Origin: an uncultured Bacilli bacterium
GTDB taxonomy: Bacteria; Bacillota_I; Bacilli_A; RF39; UBA660
Direction of reading: 5' to 3'
DNA length: 35,112 nucleotides
NCBI GenBank assembly: GCA_934183185.1
Contig: CAKPSO010000015.1
Coordinates: 1-35,112 of the forward strand
Shown: one piece after another, positions 24,471 to 33,063 of the stretch
Layout: the number at the start of each line of letters is the position of its first letter
Numbering within the stretch: the stretch's first letter is position 1
Position numbers and translations under genes: made by a program
The notes under the pieces: model-generated
The model's input: only the letters and a program-made list of their open reading frames with translations
What the model was told of the DNA's origin: nothing
Database searches by the model: none

Positions 24471-25212
24471 TATAATTGATTTACATAATCATACGTTACC
24501 AGGAGTAGATGATGGAGCTAAAACTATAGAAGAAGCAATAGAAAATATTAATTACTTAAAAGAAAGAAACATTACTGATATTGTTTTTACATCTCACTAC
24601 ATAGTTAATAGTAAATATGAAGCATCAGTAGCTGAAAGAAAAAAGATACTAACTAAGTTAAAAAAATACTATAAAGATGATAATATTAACTTCTATCTTG
24701 GTAATGAAGTGTATGTAAGTGATAGCAATATCTTATTAGATTTACTAAAAAATAATAAGTTAACTACTCTAAATAATAGTAGATATATGTTAATTGAGTT
24801 TTCACTTACACAAAAAATTCAACATGTAGATCAGTTATTATGTGAATTAAATGAACATGGTATAGTACCAATTATTGCCCATCCCGAACGTTACCATGAT
24901 TTGCAGAAAAATTACAAGAAAATTTATGAATTATTAGAGTACGATTGTATTCTTCAATGTAACATTGGAAGTCTAAGTGGCCAGTATGGTAGAGAAGCTA
25001 AGAAGTATGTTAAATGGTTATTAAAACATAATCTGGTTAGCATATTAGCTACCGATTTCCATCACATTACTAAAAAAGAATATTTAAATAAAGGATTAAA
25101 AAAATTAAATAAACTTGTATCTCTTAAAAAAAGAAAAGACTTGCTTTGTAGAAATCCTAAATTAGTTTTAGAAGATACTAAGATAGATAATATGAATTAC
25201 ACGGTCTTATAA
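24463..25212 (+). CDS. cpsB: CpsB-like PHP-domain tyrosine phosphatase
   Basis: A 249-residue manganese-dependent phosphatase of the PHP family: DLHNHTLPGVDDGAK (6-20), EVYVS, HPERYHDLQ and LATDFHHITK supply the metal ligands. It dephosphorylates the CpsD tyrosine cluster, completing the control circuit. The start was chosen at ATG 24463, overlapping the cpsD stop by 8 bp; ATG 24451, four codons upstream, is also possible, and neither has a good ribosome site. Order here is C-D-B rather than the B-C-D of pneumococcus. Confidence 0.92.
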   Translation: MDNIIDLHNHTLPGVDDGAKTIEEAIENINYLKERNITDIVFTSHYIVNSKYEASVAERKKILTKLKKYYKDDNINFYLGNEVYVSDSNILLDLLKNNKLTTLNNSRYMLIEFSLTQKIQHVDQLLCELNEHGIVPIIAHPERYHDLQKNYKKIYELLEYDCILQCNIGSLSGQYGREAKKYVKWLLKHNLVSILATDFHHITKKEYLNKGLKKLNKLVSLKKRKDLLCRNPKLVLEDTKIDNMNYTVL

Positions 25213-25229
25213 AAGTATCGTGTTTTTTC
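25199..25229 (+). terminator. Terminator after the cpsCDB unit
   Basis: ACACG (25199-25203) pairs with CGTGT (25219-25223), with an inner CTT/AAG stem, followed by T6. Overlaps the cpsB stop region. Confidence 0.65.
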
Positions 25230-25237
25230 TTTAACTG

Positions 25238-25246
25238 TGTTATACT
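25238..25246 (+). promoter_or_regulatory. Extended -10 promoter of rnc
   Basis: TGT-TATACT at 25238-25246, 23 bases before the chosen ATG. Confidence 0.55.
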
Positions 25247-25268
25247 TAAATAGTAAGAGGTGAATAAT

Positions 25269-25940
25269 ATGCAAAAATTATTCGATTTATTAAAAATAAC
25301 CCCTAAAAATATAAAACTATACCAATTAGCTTTTTCTCATTCATCATACGTTAATGAAAAACACCTAAAAGCTGATTATGAACGATTAGAATTTTTAGGA
25401 GATGCTGTACTAGAATTAGTAATTAGTGACTACTTATATAATCAATTAGATGTAAAAGAAGGTAGTATGACTAAAATAAGAGCTAGCTATGTCTGCGAGA
25501 ATGCTTGCTTTACTTATGCTAGTGATTTAGGATTCAGTGATTATATAAAAGTAGGGCATGGTGAAGAACTTGAAGGTGGAAGATTTAAAAAAGTAATTTT
25601 AGCAGACATATTTGAAGCCTTTATGGGAGCAATTTATCTAGACTTGGGTTATGATATAGTTAAAAGAGTAATACTAGAAGTTATTACTCCATATATAGAA
25701 AATAAAAATATAGTATTTTTTCAAGACTATAAAAGTGCTCTACAAGAACTTGTGCAAACAGAACAGAGAACTCTTCATTATAATTTAATTAAAGAAGAGG
25801 GACCATCACATGCTAAAACATTTACTATAGAAGTTCAGATAGATAAAATTACTTATGGTATAGGAACAGCTGGTAGTAAAAAAGAAGCAGAACAGGAAGC
25901 AGCTAAGAATGCTTTAGAAAAATTAGCTACTATTGATTAA
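25269..25940 (+). CDS. rnc: Ribonuclease III
   Basis: Start at ATG 25269 behind AGAGGTGA (the GTG at 25260 is part of that site). The 223-residue protein has the RNase III domain with signature ERLEFLGDAVLEL, the second acidic site DIFEAFMGAIYLD, and a C-terminal double-stranded-RNA-binding domain from about 150 (DYKSALQELVQ, GIGTAGSKKEAEQEAAKNAL). It cleaves double-stranded RNA, including rRNA precursors. The neighbouring RNase J gene makes this an RNA-processing cluster. Confidence 0.96.
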   Translation: MQKLFDLLKITPKNIKLYQLAFSHSSYVNEKHLKADYERLEFLGDAVLELVISDYLYNQLDVKEGSMTKIRASYVCENACFTYASDLGFSDYIKVGHGEELEGGRFKKVILADIFEAFMGAIYLDLGYDIVKRVILEVITPYIENKNIVFFQDYKSALQELVQTEQRTLHYNLIKEEGPSHAKTFTIEVQIDKITYGIGTAGSKKEAEQEAAKNALEKLATID

Positions 25941-25961
25941 TTGATGAAATTAGTGTATAAT
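25933..25961 (+). promoter_or_regulatory. Promoter upstream of the 156-aa gene
   Basis: TTGATT (25933-25938), 17-bp spacer, TATAAT (25956-25961). The -35 lies in the last codons of rnc. Confidence 0.6.
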
Positions 25962-25985
25962 TAATAAGCATTTTGGGGTAAGTTT

Positions 25986-26456
25986 ATGAAAAATAAAGAT
26001 TGGTTTAATAATTTGAAAATTGAGATTATTAATACATCACTATTACTTAGTTCTATACAATCTAGAGCTACTTTTGTGTTAAAGACTCATAACTGGATAT
26101 TAGAAGATATTAATTTATGTGAGAGTATCTCCCATTTAGTAGATATGCTAAATATTAGTAGTAGAGACTTAAATTATTTTATTAAAGATATCAATTTATT
26201 AGAAGATTCTGGAGATTTTTTCTCGAGTAATGATTTAGTTGATGAATTTGAGTATATAAAAGAAAACGTTAACTTAGAAGCTAGTTATCTTACTAATATT
26301 GTGGATTATATTACTATTATTATAAATCCTGGAATAAATGGGGCTCTAATAACAGAAAAATTAGAAAAATATCATGATATTGACTTATCCTGTTATAATC
26401 AAATGAAAATTAATAATAAGCAATTAAAACAGTTGCGTAAAGAAAGGAGAAATTAA
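25986..26456 (+). CDS. Uncharacterised 156-aa protein between rnc and RNase J
   Basis: I do not recognise this family. The 156 residues are soluble, acidic and mostly helical, with a conspicuous aromatic/leucine-rich start (WFNNLKIEIINTSLLLSSIQ), a central FVLKTHNWILED and a basic C-terminus (KQLKQLRKERRN) that could touch RNA. The start is preceded by TTGGGGTAAG. It ends one base before the RNase J start, whose AAAGGAG lies inside this gene, so the two are probably co-translated. A role linked to RNase J is a reasonable guess from context only. Confidence 0.65.
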   Translation: MKNKDWFNNLKIEIINTSLLLSSIQSRATFVLKTHNWILEDINLCESISHLVDMLNISSRDLNYFIKDINLLEDSGDFFSSNDLVDEFEYIKENVNLEASYLTNIVDYITIIINPGINGALITEKLEKYHDIDLSCYNQMKINNKQLKQLRKERRN

Positions 26457-26457
26457 T

Positions 26458-28116
26458 TTGAGTAAAATAAAAATATTTAGTCTTGGTGGACTAAGTGAAA
26501 ATGGAAAGAATATGTATGTAGTTAATGTTGACGAAAAACATATTTTTGTGTTTGATGCTGGTTTAAAATATGGAACTAGTAAAATGTTAGGAGTAGATTA
26601 TATTGTTCCTAATATTGATTATTTAGTACAGAATAAAGATAAAATAGAGGGAATATTTTTAACACATGGACATGATAGTAATATGGGAGGTATTAGTGAT
26701 GTACTAAATCTTTTACCTGATGTATGTGTATATGCTACTAAATTCACAATGGAAATTGTTAAGAATAACTTAGCTGAAGATGGAATTAAAAAGGCTAATT
26801 TAAAGGAAATAAGGCCCCATTCAAAATTAGAATTTGGCGATAACTTAGCCATATTTCCAATTAGTGTAACTCATTCAATTCCAGATTCAGTATGTTATGT
26901 TTTATATACTAATGATGGAGCTATTGTATATACTGGTGACTTTGTGTTTGATTCAACGATGATGGGTCCATACAAAACTGATATAGGAAAACTTGCTTAT
27001 GTTGGAAAACAGGGAGTTTTATGTCTAATGTGTGAATCATTCTATGCTGAAAAGAAAGGACACACTTCCCCTAATAATAGAGTTAGTAATTTCATTGGAG
27101 AAGTGCTTAATAAAAACGAAGATCGTATTATAGCTACCATCTTGCCTGCCCATATATATCGTGTGCAAGAAATATTTGATGAAGTAATGAAAACTCATCG
27201 TAAAGTAGTTATTATGGGTAAAGCCCTACAAGAGTTGATAAAAAAATCACTTGAAATGAGATATTTAAATTTTGATCAATCTCGTATTGGCGACTTATCT
27301 AATTTAAATGATAAAGGTGTAGTAGTATTAATATCTGATGAAAAGGAAAAACCATTTGCTAACCTAGAAAGAATAATTAGAGGCTTTGATAAATATATTA
27401 AGTTAAAAGAAACTGATACTATTTTTATAACTGAGCCTAGTTATGATGGCATAGAAAAACGTTTAGCAGTTATTATGGATGACATAGCTAGAATTAATGT
27501 TAATGTAGTATGTTTATCAAGTAAAAAGCACTTACTTCATCACGCTTCGCAAGAAGATTTAATGTTAATGATTAATCTAATGAATCCAAAGTATTATTTC
27601 CCAGTAAAAGGAGAATATCGTCATCAATATATGAATGCTGAAGTGGCAGAATCTCTTGGTATCCCAAAAGAAAATATTCTTCTAAAACAGAATGGTGATG
27701 TAGTAGAGTTCGATAAAGGGGTTTTAGTTGATACTAAAGAAAAAATACCAGTTGATGAAGTACTAGTGGATGGTAAAAATCAAGGAGACATTGGTGAACT
27801 TGTTTTAAAAGACCGTGAAATGCTAGGAGAAAATGGTATCGTTATAATAAGTGCTACCCTAGATCGTAGTAGTAAGAAGATATTAGCTGGACCTGTTGTC
27901 TTAACTCGTGGTTTTATTTTTGCTAAAGAAAATCAAGAAATGGTTGAAGAAACAAGAATTAAATCACTTGAAATTATAGAAAGTAACATTGACTCAGAAA
28001 ATAAGAAAGTTGATTACACTAAAATAAAAAATGAAGTCCGTGAACAGTTAGGCAAATTCTTCTATCAAGAAACAGAATGTAAACCTATGATTATCACAGT
28101 TATTCAGGAAGTTTAA
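26458..28116 (+). CDS. RNase J family protein with altered metal site (J2-like)
   Basis: The TTG start at 26458 follows AAAGGAGAAATTAA. The 552 residues cover a metallo-beta-lactamase domain, a beta-CASP domain and a C-terminal domain as in RNase J. The core HxHxDH motif reads HGHDSN (70-75): the Asp and last His are replaced by Ser and Asn. THSIPDS (His139) and TGDF (Asp161) are kept, HHASQED retains the late His, but the usual PVHGEYR reads PVKGEYR. The two-metal centre should be impaired, so this is probably a regulatory or structural partner like the J2 type of Bacilli, with an active J1 elsewhere in the genome. Confidence 0.85.
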   Translation: MSKIKIFSLGGLSENGKNMYVVNVDEKHIFVFDAGLKYGTSKMLGVDYIVPNIDYLVQNKDKIEGIFLTHGHDSNMGGISDVLNLLPDVCVYATKFTMEIVKNNLAEDGIKKANLKEIRPHSKLEFGDNLAIFPISVTHSIPDSVCYVLYTNDGAIVYTGDFVFDSTMMGPYKTDIGKLAYVGKQGVLCLMCESFYAEKKGHTSPNNRVSNFIGEVLNKNEDRIIATILPAHIYRVQEIFDEVMKTHRKVVIMGKALQELIKKSLEMRYLNFDQSRIGDLSNLNDKGVVVLISDEKEKPFANLERIIRGFDKYIKLKETDTIFITEPSYDGIEKRLAVIMDDIARINVNVVCLSSKKHLLHHASQEDLMLMINLMNPKYYFPVKGEYRHQYMNAEVAESLGIPKENILLKQNGDVVEFDKGVLVDTKEKIPVDEVLVDGKNQGDIGELVLKDREMLGENGIVIISATLDRSSKKILAGPVVLTRGFIFAKENQEMVEETRIKSLEIIESNIDSENKKVDYTKIKNEVREQLGKFFYQETECKPMIITVIQEV

Positions 28117-28132
28117 AACTTCCTTTTTTTTT
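28107..28132 (+). terminator. Terminator after RNase J gene
   Basis: GGAAGTT (28107-28113) pairs with AACTTCC (28117-28123) around TAA, followed by T9. It overlaps the stop codon. Confidence 0.88.
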
Positions 28133-28178
28133 AGCATTTTTTAATTAACTGTGGTAATATTAAATATAGGAGAATAAT

Positions 28179-29786
28179 ATGAAGAGAAAAATTATTGTTA
28201 TTTTTATAGCCGTAATAATTAGTATAGCGCTATCATATTTAGGAATATCTTACTACAATAGCTATAAAAAGGAAAAAGCTGAAAGAAACTTATTATTAAA
28301 AATCAAATCTAGCTACTCTACATATGTAGAAGCAACACATGATAAGATAATTTATAAAAAAGAAAAAAATAGCTATCACAAGATAGGCTTAATTTCTAAA
28401 AATACTATAGTTAAATTAGATAAACCTACTATAAATAGTAGTAAAGATAAGTATTTCTCTATTATGGATACTGATTATTTTATAGATTATCTAAATCTAA
28501 AAACAGTAAATACTTCTAAAGTAGATACTAGTCTTGATAGATATTTGATAACCAAAAAAATTACTACTTCACCAACAATTCTCTATCAGAATGATAAAGT
28601 AGTTTGGAATATTGATGAAGAAAAAAGTTTTGATGTACTAATTAATGATAGTGATAATTATTCAGTAAAGTTTTTAGATCAGATATATACCATTAAAAGT
28701 TCCTATAAAGTAGAAGATATTAACCAAGATACTAAATTACTTGATAAAATCAGTGTGATAAACTTTAGTAATGATATTACCACTACTAAATTGCAGGAAA
28801 TACTAAACTATTTAACCACCGAGAATTATTATTTTTTAACCATAGATGATTTTAAATTATGGATTACTGGCAAAATATCATTACCTGAAAAATCATGTCT
28901 ATTACTTTCATATCAAGAACTAGATGAAGAAAAGAAAAAAATACTCATAGATGTAAATGCTACTATAAATACTAATCTAGATAATATTTCTTTTACGTCG
29001 GGTGATACACAACTAAAAATAGGGGATACTACTTATTATAAATATGAAGTTAACTCTAATACTACTATAGATAGAATTAAAGATATTCTAATAGGCAAAA
29101 AAGAAATTAAACCAGAAGAACAAGCAACTAAAATAGCAGTACTTAACTATCATTTCTTTTATGATAGCGATACTGAGGTATGTAATGAAACTATTTGTAT
29201 CTCAACTAATAATTTTAAAAAGCAGTTAGCATACTTAAAAGAAAATAATTATAAAACCTTAACTATGGCGGAATTTAATGATTGGATGGATGGTAAAATT
29301 AATTTGCCAAAAAAATCTGTTTTAATAACGGTAGATGATGGAGCTCATGGTACTTATACCCATCTACCTCAAATATTAGAAGAATATCAAATGCATGCAA
29401 CACTATTTCTGATTACAGGTTGGTGGCCAGTGGATAGATACCGTAGTTCATACTTAGAAATAGAATCTCACGGTAATGAACTACATCATAATAATTACTG
29501 TGATACATCAGGCTGTGGCTATAAAACATTAAAATTAAGTAAAGAAGAAATAAAATCAGACCTACAAACATCAATTAGTATCATTGGGAGCAACTTAGCA
29601 TTCTGTTATCCATTCTATCAAACTAATAGTAACCTAGTTCAAGCTGTAAAAGAAAGTGGCTTTAAATTAGCTTTCGTTGGTGGCAATAAAAAAGCTACTA
29701 GATCAAGCAACAAATACTATATTCCTAGATATGTAGTATATAAAAACACAAGCCTCAATAGTTTTATTAAAATGGTTAGTAATTAA
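28179..29786 (+). CDS. Membrane-anchored polysaccharide deacetylase with a degenerate repeat
   Basis: A 535-residue protein: membrane anchor (3-27), an extracytoplasmic N-terminal region (28-185), then two related segments. The second (318-535) is a NodB-type deacetylase: NYHFF, TVDDG (384-388, metal Asp387), SHGNELHH (430-437, metal His431 and His436), YPF and RYVV. The first (190-270) matches its start (EILNYLTTENYYFLTIDDF against QLAYLKENNYKTLTMAEF, and GKISLPEKS against GKINLPKKS) but the DD pair is lost (SYQE). The active domain probably removes acetyl groups from peptidoglycan or the capsule. AGGAG precedes the start. Confidence 0.88.
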   Translation: MKRKIIVIFIAVIISIALSYLGISYYNSYKKEKAERNLLLKIKSSYSTYVEATHDKIIYKKEKNSYHKIGLISKNTIVKLDKPTINSSKDKYFSIMDTDYFIDYLNLKTVNTSKVDTSLDRYLITKKITTSPTILYQNDKVVWNIDEEKSFDVLINDSDNYSVKFLDQIYTIKSSYKVEDINQDTKLLDKISVINFSNDITTTKLQEILNYLTTENYYFLTIDDFKLWITGKISLPEKSCLLLSYQELDEEKKKILIDVNATINTNLDNISFTSGDTQLKIGDTTYYKYEVNSNTTIDRIKDILIGKKEIKPEEQATKIAVLNYHFFYDSDTEVCNETICISTNNFKKQLAYLKENNYKTLTMAEFNDWMDGKINLPKKSVLITVDDGAHGTYTHLPQILEEYQMHATLFLITGWWPVDRYRSSYLEIESHGNELHHNNYCDTSGCGYKTLKLSKEEIKSDLQTSISIIGSNLAFCYPFYQTNSNLVQAVKESGFKLAFVGGNKKATRSSNKYYIPRYVVYKNTSLNSFIKMVSN

Positions 29787-29821
29787 AATTAAAAAATTAC
29801 CCCAAGCGCATAAAAACATAG

Positions 29822-29827
29822 TATAAT
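29822..29827 (+). promoter_or_regulatory. -10 element of map
   Basis: TATAAT at 29822-29827 with a weak upstream TTACCC (29797-29802, 19-bp spacer). Start would fall close to the GGAGG site of map. Confidence 0.45.
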
Positions 29828-29848
29828 AGTAACAGATTGGAGGTAATT

Positions 29849-30604
29849 ATGATAACTATAAAAAGTAAAAGAGAAATAGAATTAATGCGTGAAGCAGGTA
29901 AAATAGTTTCAATGACTCATAAATATTTAAAAAATTATATTAAACCTGGTATCACTACCAAAGAGTTAGATGAACTTGCTGAAAATTATATTCGTAAGAT
30001 GGGTGGAGTGCCAACCTGTAAAGGATATGAAGGCTTCCCAGCTACATTATGTACTAGTGTTAACGATACAGTAGTACATGGAATACCTGATAACTATAAA
30101 CTAAAAGATGGAGATATTATAACTATTGATATGGTAGTTGGTTATAAAGGCTATCAAGGAGATGCAGCATGGACATACGCAGTAGGAACTATAAGTGATG
30201 ACAAAAAGTATTTAATGGAACATACAGAAAAAGCCTTATACGAGGGAGTAAAACAGGTTAAACCAGGTAACCATATTGGAGATATCTCAAATGCAGTAGA
30301 AGAATATGCTAAGAAATATAATCTTGGAGTAGTAAAAGAATTATGTGGACATGGTATTGGTAGAGAAATGCATGAAGATCCAGAAGTACCTAATTATGGT
30401 AAGGCCCATACTGGCCCAAAGCTTAAAGAAGGAATGGTAATATGCATTGAACCAATGCTTAATTTAGGAACAGCTGATATTTATATGCTAGATGATGGCT
30501 GGACTATAAAAACTGATGATGGAAAACCTGCTGCTCACTATGAGCACACTATATTAGTTACTGAACATGGATATGAAATACTAACCCCACGTTTAGATGA
30601 TTAA
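29849..30604 (+). CDS. map: Methionine aminopeptidase, type I
   Basis: Start at ATG 29849 behind TTGGAGGTAATT. The 251-residue enzyme has all metal ligands of the family: Asp94 (TIDMVV), Asp105 (GDAAWTY), His168 (GHGIGREMHE), Glu201 (EPMLNL) and Glu232 (HYEHTILV), plus His77 (VVHGIP). It removes the initiator methionine from nascent proteins. In many Firmicutes map sits in the ribosomal protein cluster with adk; here it is separate, between a deacetylase and a cyclophilin, so this could be a second copy. Confidence 0.95.
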   Translation: MITIKSKREIELMREAGKIVSMTHKYLKNYIKPGITTKELDELAENYIRKMGGVPTCKGYEGFPATLCTSVNDTVVHGIPDNYKLKDGDIITIDMVVGYKGYQGDAAWTYAVGTISDDKKYLMEHTEKALYEGVKQVKPGNHIGDISNAVEEYAKKYNLGVVKELCGHGIGREMHEDPEVPNYGKAHTGPKLKEGMVICIEPMLNLGTADIYMLDDGWTIKTDDGKPAAHYEHTILVTEHGYEILTPRLDD

Positions 30605-30635
30605 AAAGCCTAAAGATTAAGTTCTCTAGGCTTTT
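30604..30635 (+). terminator. Terminator after map
   Basis: AAAAGCCTA (30604-30612) pairs with TAGGCTTTT (30627-30635), 14-nt loop. Nothing else is seen in the gap to the next promoter. Confidence 0.75.
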
Positions 30636-30713
30636 AAAATGCTTTTAATGATATTATTACTTCTGCCTCATAACTTCATAATTTATTTTTTTCAAGGACT
30701 TAAGTCATAGTAT

Positions 30714-30741
30714 TTGAGTTTTTATATTAGTATGCTATAAT
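30714..30741 (+). promoter_or_regulatory. Promoter of the cyclophilin gene
   Basis: TTGAGT (30714-30719), 16-bp spacer, TGC-TATAAT (30733-30741), an extended -10. Confidence 0.7.
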
Positions 30742-30772
30742 TATAATAGTTTAGTAATAAAGGAGGATTAAT

Positions 30773-31378
30773 ATGTCTAGAAATCTGAAAATTTGTATAA
30801 CACTTGTAGTTATTATTTTATTTATTGGTATTATATTTATTAATCAAAGGGTAAATACTAAGAATACTATTACTTATCTAACAGGAAAACATAATGTAGT
30901 AATTGATGTTAAGGATTATGGAGAAATTAAATTAGAACTTGATGCTGATACTGCCCCAATTACCGTTACTAATTTTATAAATTTAGTAAATGATAAGTTT
31001 TATGATGGATTAACATTTCATCGTATTATTGATGGCTTTATGATTCAAGGAGGAGATCCTCTAGGTAATGGTACTGGAGGAAGCAAAACTAAGATAAAAG
31101 GGGAATTTAAGGCTAATGGTATAGAAAATTCTATTTCTCATGTTAGAGGAGTTATATCTATGGCTCGTAGTAGTGATTATAATAGTGCTTCTAGTCAATT
31201 TTTTATCGTTCATGAAGATAGTACTAATTTAGATGGCAACTATGCTGCCTTTGGTAAAGTAACAGAAGGAATGGAAATAGTAGACAAAATAGCTGAATCT
31301 GTAAAAACAGAAGATGATAATGGAACAGTATTAAAAGAAAATCAACCAGTAATTAATAGTATTAGAGTAGTAAAGTAG
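30773..31378 (+). CDS. Membrane-anchored cyclophilin-type peptidyl-prolyl isomerase
   Basis: A 201-residue protein with an uncleaved signal/anchor (6-26) and a cyclophilin domain from about 40: TFHRIIDGFMIQGGDP, SMARSSDYNSASSQFFIV and FGKVTEGMEIVDKI are the active-site and core motifs, with the catalytic Arg in FHRII. It speeds proline isomerisation in exported proteins. AAGGAGG precedes the start; the RluD-like gene follows after 8 bp, so the two share a transcript. Confidence 0.92.
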   Translation: MSRNLKICITLVVIILFIGIIFINQRVNTKNTITYLTGKHNVVIDVKDYGEIKLELDADTAPITVTNFINLVNDKFYDGLTFHRIIDGFMIQGGDPLGNGTGGSKTKIKGEFKANGIENSISHVRGVISMARSSDYNSASSQFFIVHEDSTNLDGNYAAFGKVTEGMEIVDKIAESVKTEDDNGTVLKENQPVINSIRVVK

Positions 31379-31386
31379 GGAGTATT

Positions 31387-32223
31387 ATGGAATTAATAGT
31401 AAAGGAAAATAAAGATTTAGTAGAATATCTAGTAGAAAATACAGATTATACTAAAACTAAAATTAAGAGTTTATTAAAATATAAAAATATAACTATAAAT
31501 GGTAAAGTACCCTTAGAACATAATATAATTTTAAAGAAGGGACAAGTAGTAAATATCTCAAAAGAGAAGAAAGTAACTAAAATAAATAATATTAATATTG
31601 TCTATGAAGATAATAATTACTTAGTAGTAAATAAACCTAGTGGCATGTTAACTATAGCTACTGATAAAGAAAAAAATCGTACTTTGTATCATTCAGTAAG
31701 AGAATATATACACAATAAAAGAAAACATGAAAAAATATTTATTGTTCATAGATTAGACCGTGAAACAAGTGGCCTAGTATTATTCTGTAAAGATGAAAAT
31801 TTAAGAAATAAATTACAGGAAAATTGGGAAAGTGCTGCTAAAAGACGTGAATATAGAGCTGTAGTTAATGGTATTTTGTCCAAGAAAAAGGATAGACTAG
31901 TATCTAACTTAAAAGAAAATAAACAGAATATGGTCTATATTACTAAAGATAAAACTGGTAAGGAAGCTATTACTAATTATGAAGTTATAAAAGAAAATAA
32001 AAATAGTTTATTAAAAATACTAATAGAAACTGGAAGAAAAAATCAAATAAGAGTTCAATTAAGTAGTATTGGTTATCCTATTATAGGAGATAAAAAATAT
32101 GGTAATATCAAAGGTAAAAGACTATTACTATGTGCTAATAGACTAGATATTAGAGATCCTGAGACAGGTAAAGTATTATCATTTGAAATTCCAGTACCAA
32201 GAGAATTTATGAGAAATTTATAG
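31387..32223 (+). CDS. RluA/RluD-family pseudouridine synthase
   Basis: A 278-residue enzyme with an N-terminal S4 RNA-binding domain (about 10-60) and the catalytic motif HRLDRETSG (121-129, Asp124), preceded by YLVVNKPSGM and followed by GRKNQIRVQL. It converts uridines of rRNA (or tRNA) to pseudouridine. Which site it modifies cannot be told; RluD-type is the closest guess. Confidence 0.92.
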   Translation: MELIVKENKDLVEYLVENTDYTKTKIKSLLKYKNITINGKVPLEHNIILKKGQVVNISKEKKVTKINNINIVYEDNNYLVVNKPSGMLTIATDKEKNRTLYHSVREYIHNKRKHEKIFIVHRLDRETSGLVLFCKDENLRNKLQENWESAAKRREYRAVVNGILSKKKDRLVSNLKENKQNMVYITKDKTGKEAITNYEVIKENKNSLLKILIETGRKNQIRVQLSSIGYPIIGDKKYGNIKGKRLLLCANRLDIRDPETGKVLSFEIPVPREFMRNL

Positions 32224-32225
32224 TA

Positions 32226-32254
32226 TTAACAAATTTAAAAAAATAGGTTATAAT
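32226..32254 (+). promoter_or_regulatory. Promoter of the HdeD-like gene
   Basis: TTAACA (32226-32231), 17-bp spacer, TATAAT (32249-32254), then AAAGGAG before the ATG. Confidence 0.65.
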
Positions 32255-32286
32255 AAAAAAGTAATATAAAATAAAGGAGAATATAT

Positions 32287-32841
32287 ATGGAATATTTAAA
32301 AGATGGAATGAAAAGAATATATGCGACTTCAATAGTATCATCAATTATAATGTTAGTTCTAGGTATCTTATTACTAGTAAAACCAGACTTTGTAATTAAT
32401 ATTGTTTCAACAGTAATAGGAATAGTTATTTTAATACCAGGTATAGTATCATTAGCTGATTATTTTAAAACTAAGTATAATGCTAATTTAGTTGTAGGAG
32501 TAATTGCTTGTATATTAGGAATAGTATTTATATTTAATTCTAAATTTGTATCAAGTATACTACCATTCGTTTTAGGAATATATTTTATAGTTAATGGTAT
32601 TAGTAAATTACAGTATTCATTAGAATTACGTAAGAATAAAGTAGTAAATTATATGCCATCAGTTATTACATCTATTTTAATGTTAGTATGTGGTGTTTTA
32701 TTAATGTTAAATCCATTTGGAGGAGCCCTAGCTATTACCCAAGTATTAGGTATTTCTATGATTATATATACTATTTTAGATATTTATAATATGATTACTA
32801 TTAAAAAAGAAGTAAAGGGTATTATAAAGGAGTTCAAATAG
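32287..32841 (+). CDS. HdeD/DUF308-family membrane protein
   Basis: A 184-residue protein with six membrane helices in three paired repeats, each with a G-rich turn (GIVILIPGIVSL, GIYFIVNGISKL, and the last pair), the pattern of the HdeD/DUF308 family. The function of these proteins is not established outside the acid-resistance link in enterobacteria. Overlapped by nothing; the 66-aa gene follows after 3 bp. Confidence 0.8.
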   Translation: MEYLKDGMKRIYATSIVSSIIMLVLGILLLVKPDFVINIVSTVIGIVILIPGIVSLADYFKTKYNANLVVGVIACILGIVFIFNSKFVSSILPFVLGIYFIVNGISKLQYSLELRKNKVVNYMPSVITSILMLVCGVLLMLNPFGGALAITQVLGISMIIYTILDIYNMITIKKEVKGIIKEFK

Positions 32842-32844
32842 TAA

Positions 32845-33045
32845 ATGAAAAATACTAATGATCAAATAGTAATAAATAGAAAAAAGAGAAAAGTATTATG
32901 TTATTTAATTATATTGTTTACTATTGCTACTATTATTTTAGCAGCATGTTCTCTAATATATAAAATAAGTCCAATATTTTGTATTGTTACTTTCATTATA
33001 GAGGTAATGTTAACTAATATAAGAAACAAGATAGAGTTAAAATAA
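32845..33045 (+). CDS. Small two-helix membrane protein
   Basis: A 66-residue protein with a basic start (INRKKRKV) and two hydrophobic segments (about 18-37 and 41-57). Not recognised. AAAGGAG lies 14 bases upstream, and it directly follows the HdeD-like gene. Confidence 0.6.
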   Translation: MKNTNDQIVINRKKRKVLCYLIILFTIATIILAACSLIYKISPIFCIVTFIIEVMLTNIRNKIELK

Positions 33046-33063
33046 AATAGTAGGAGGTTCCTA

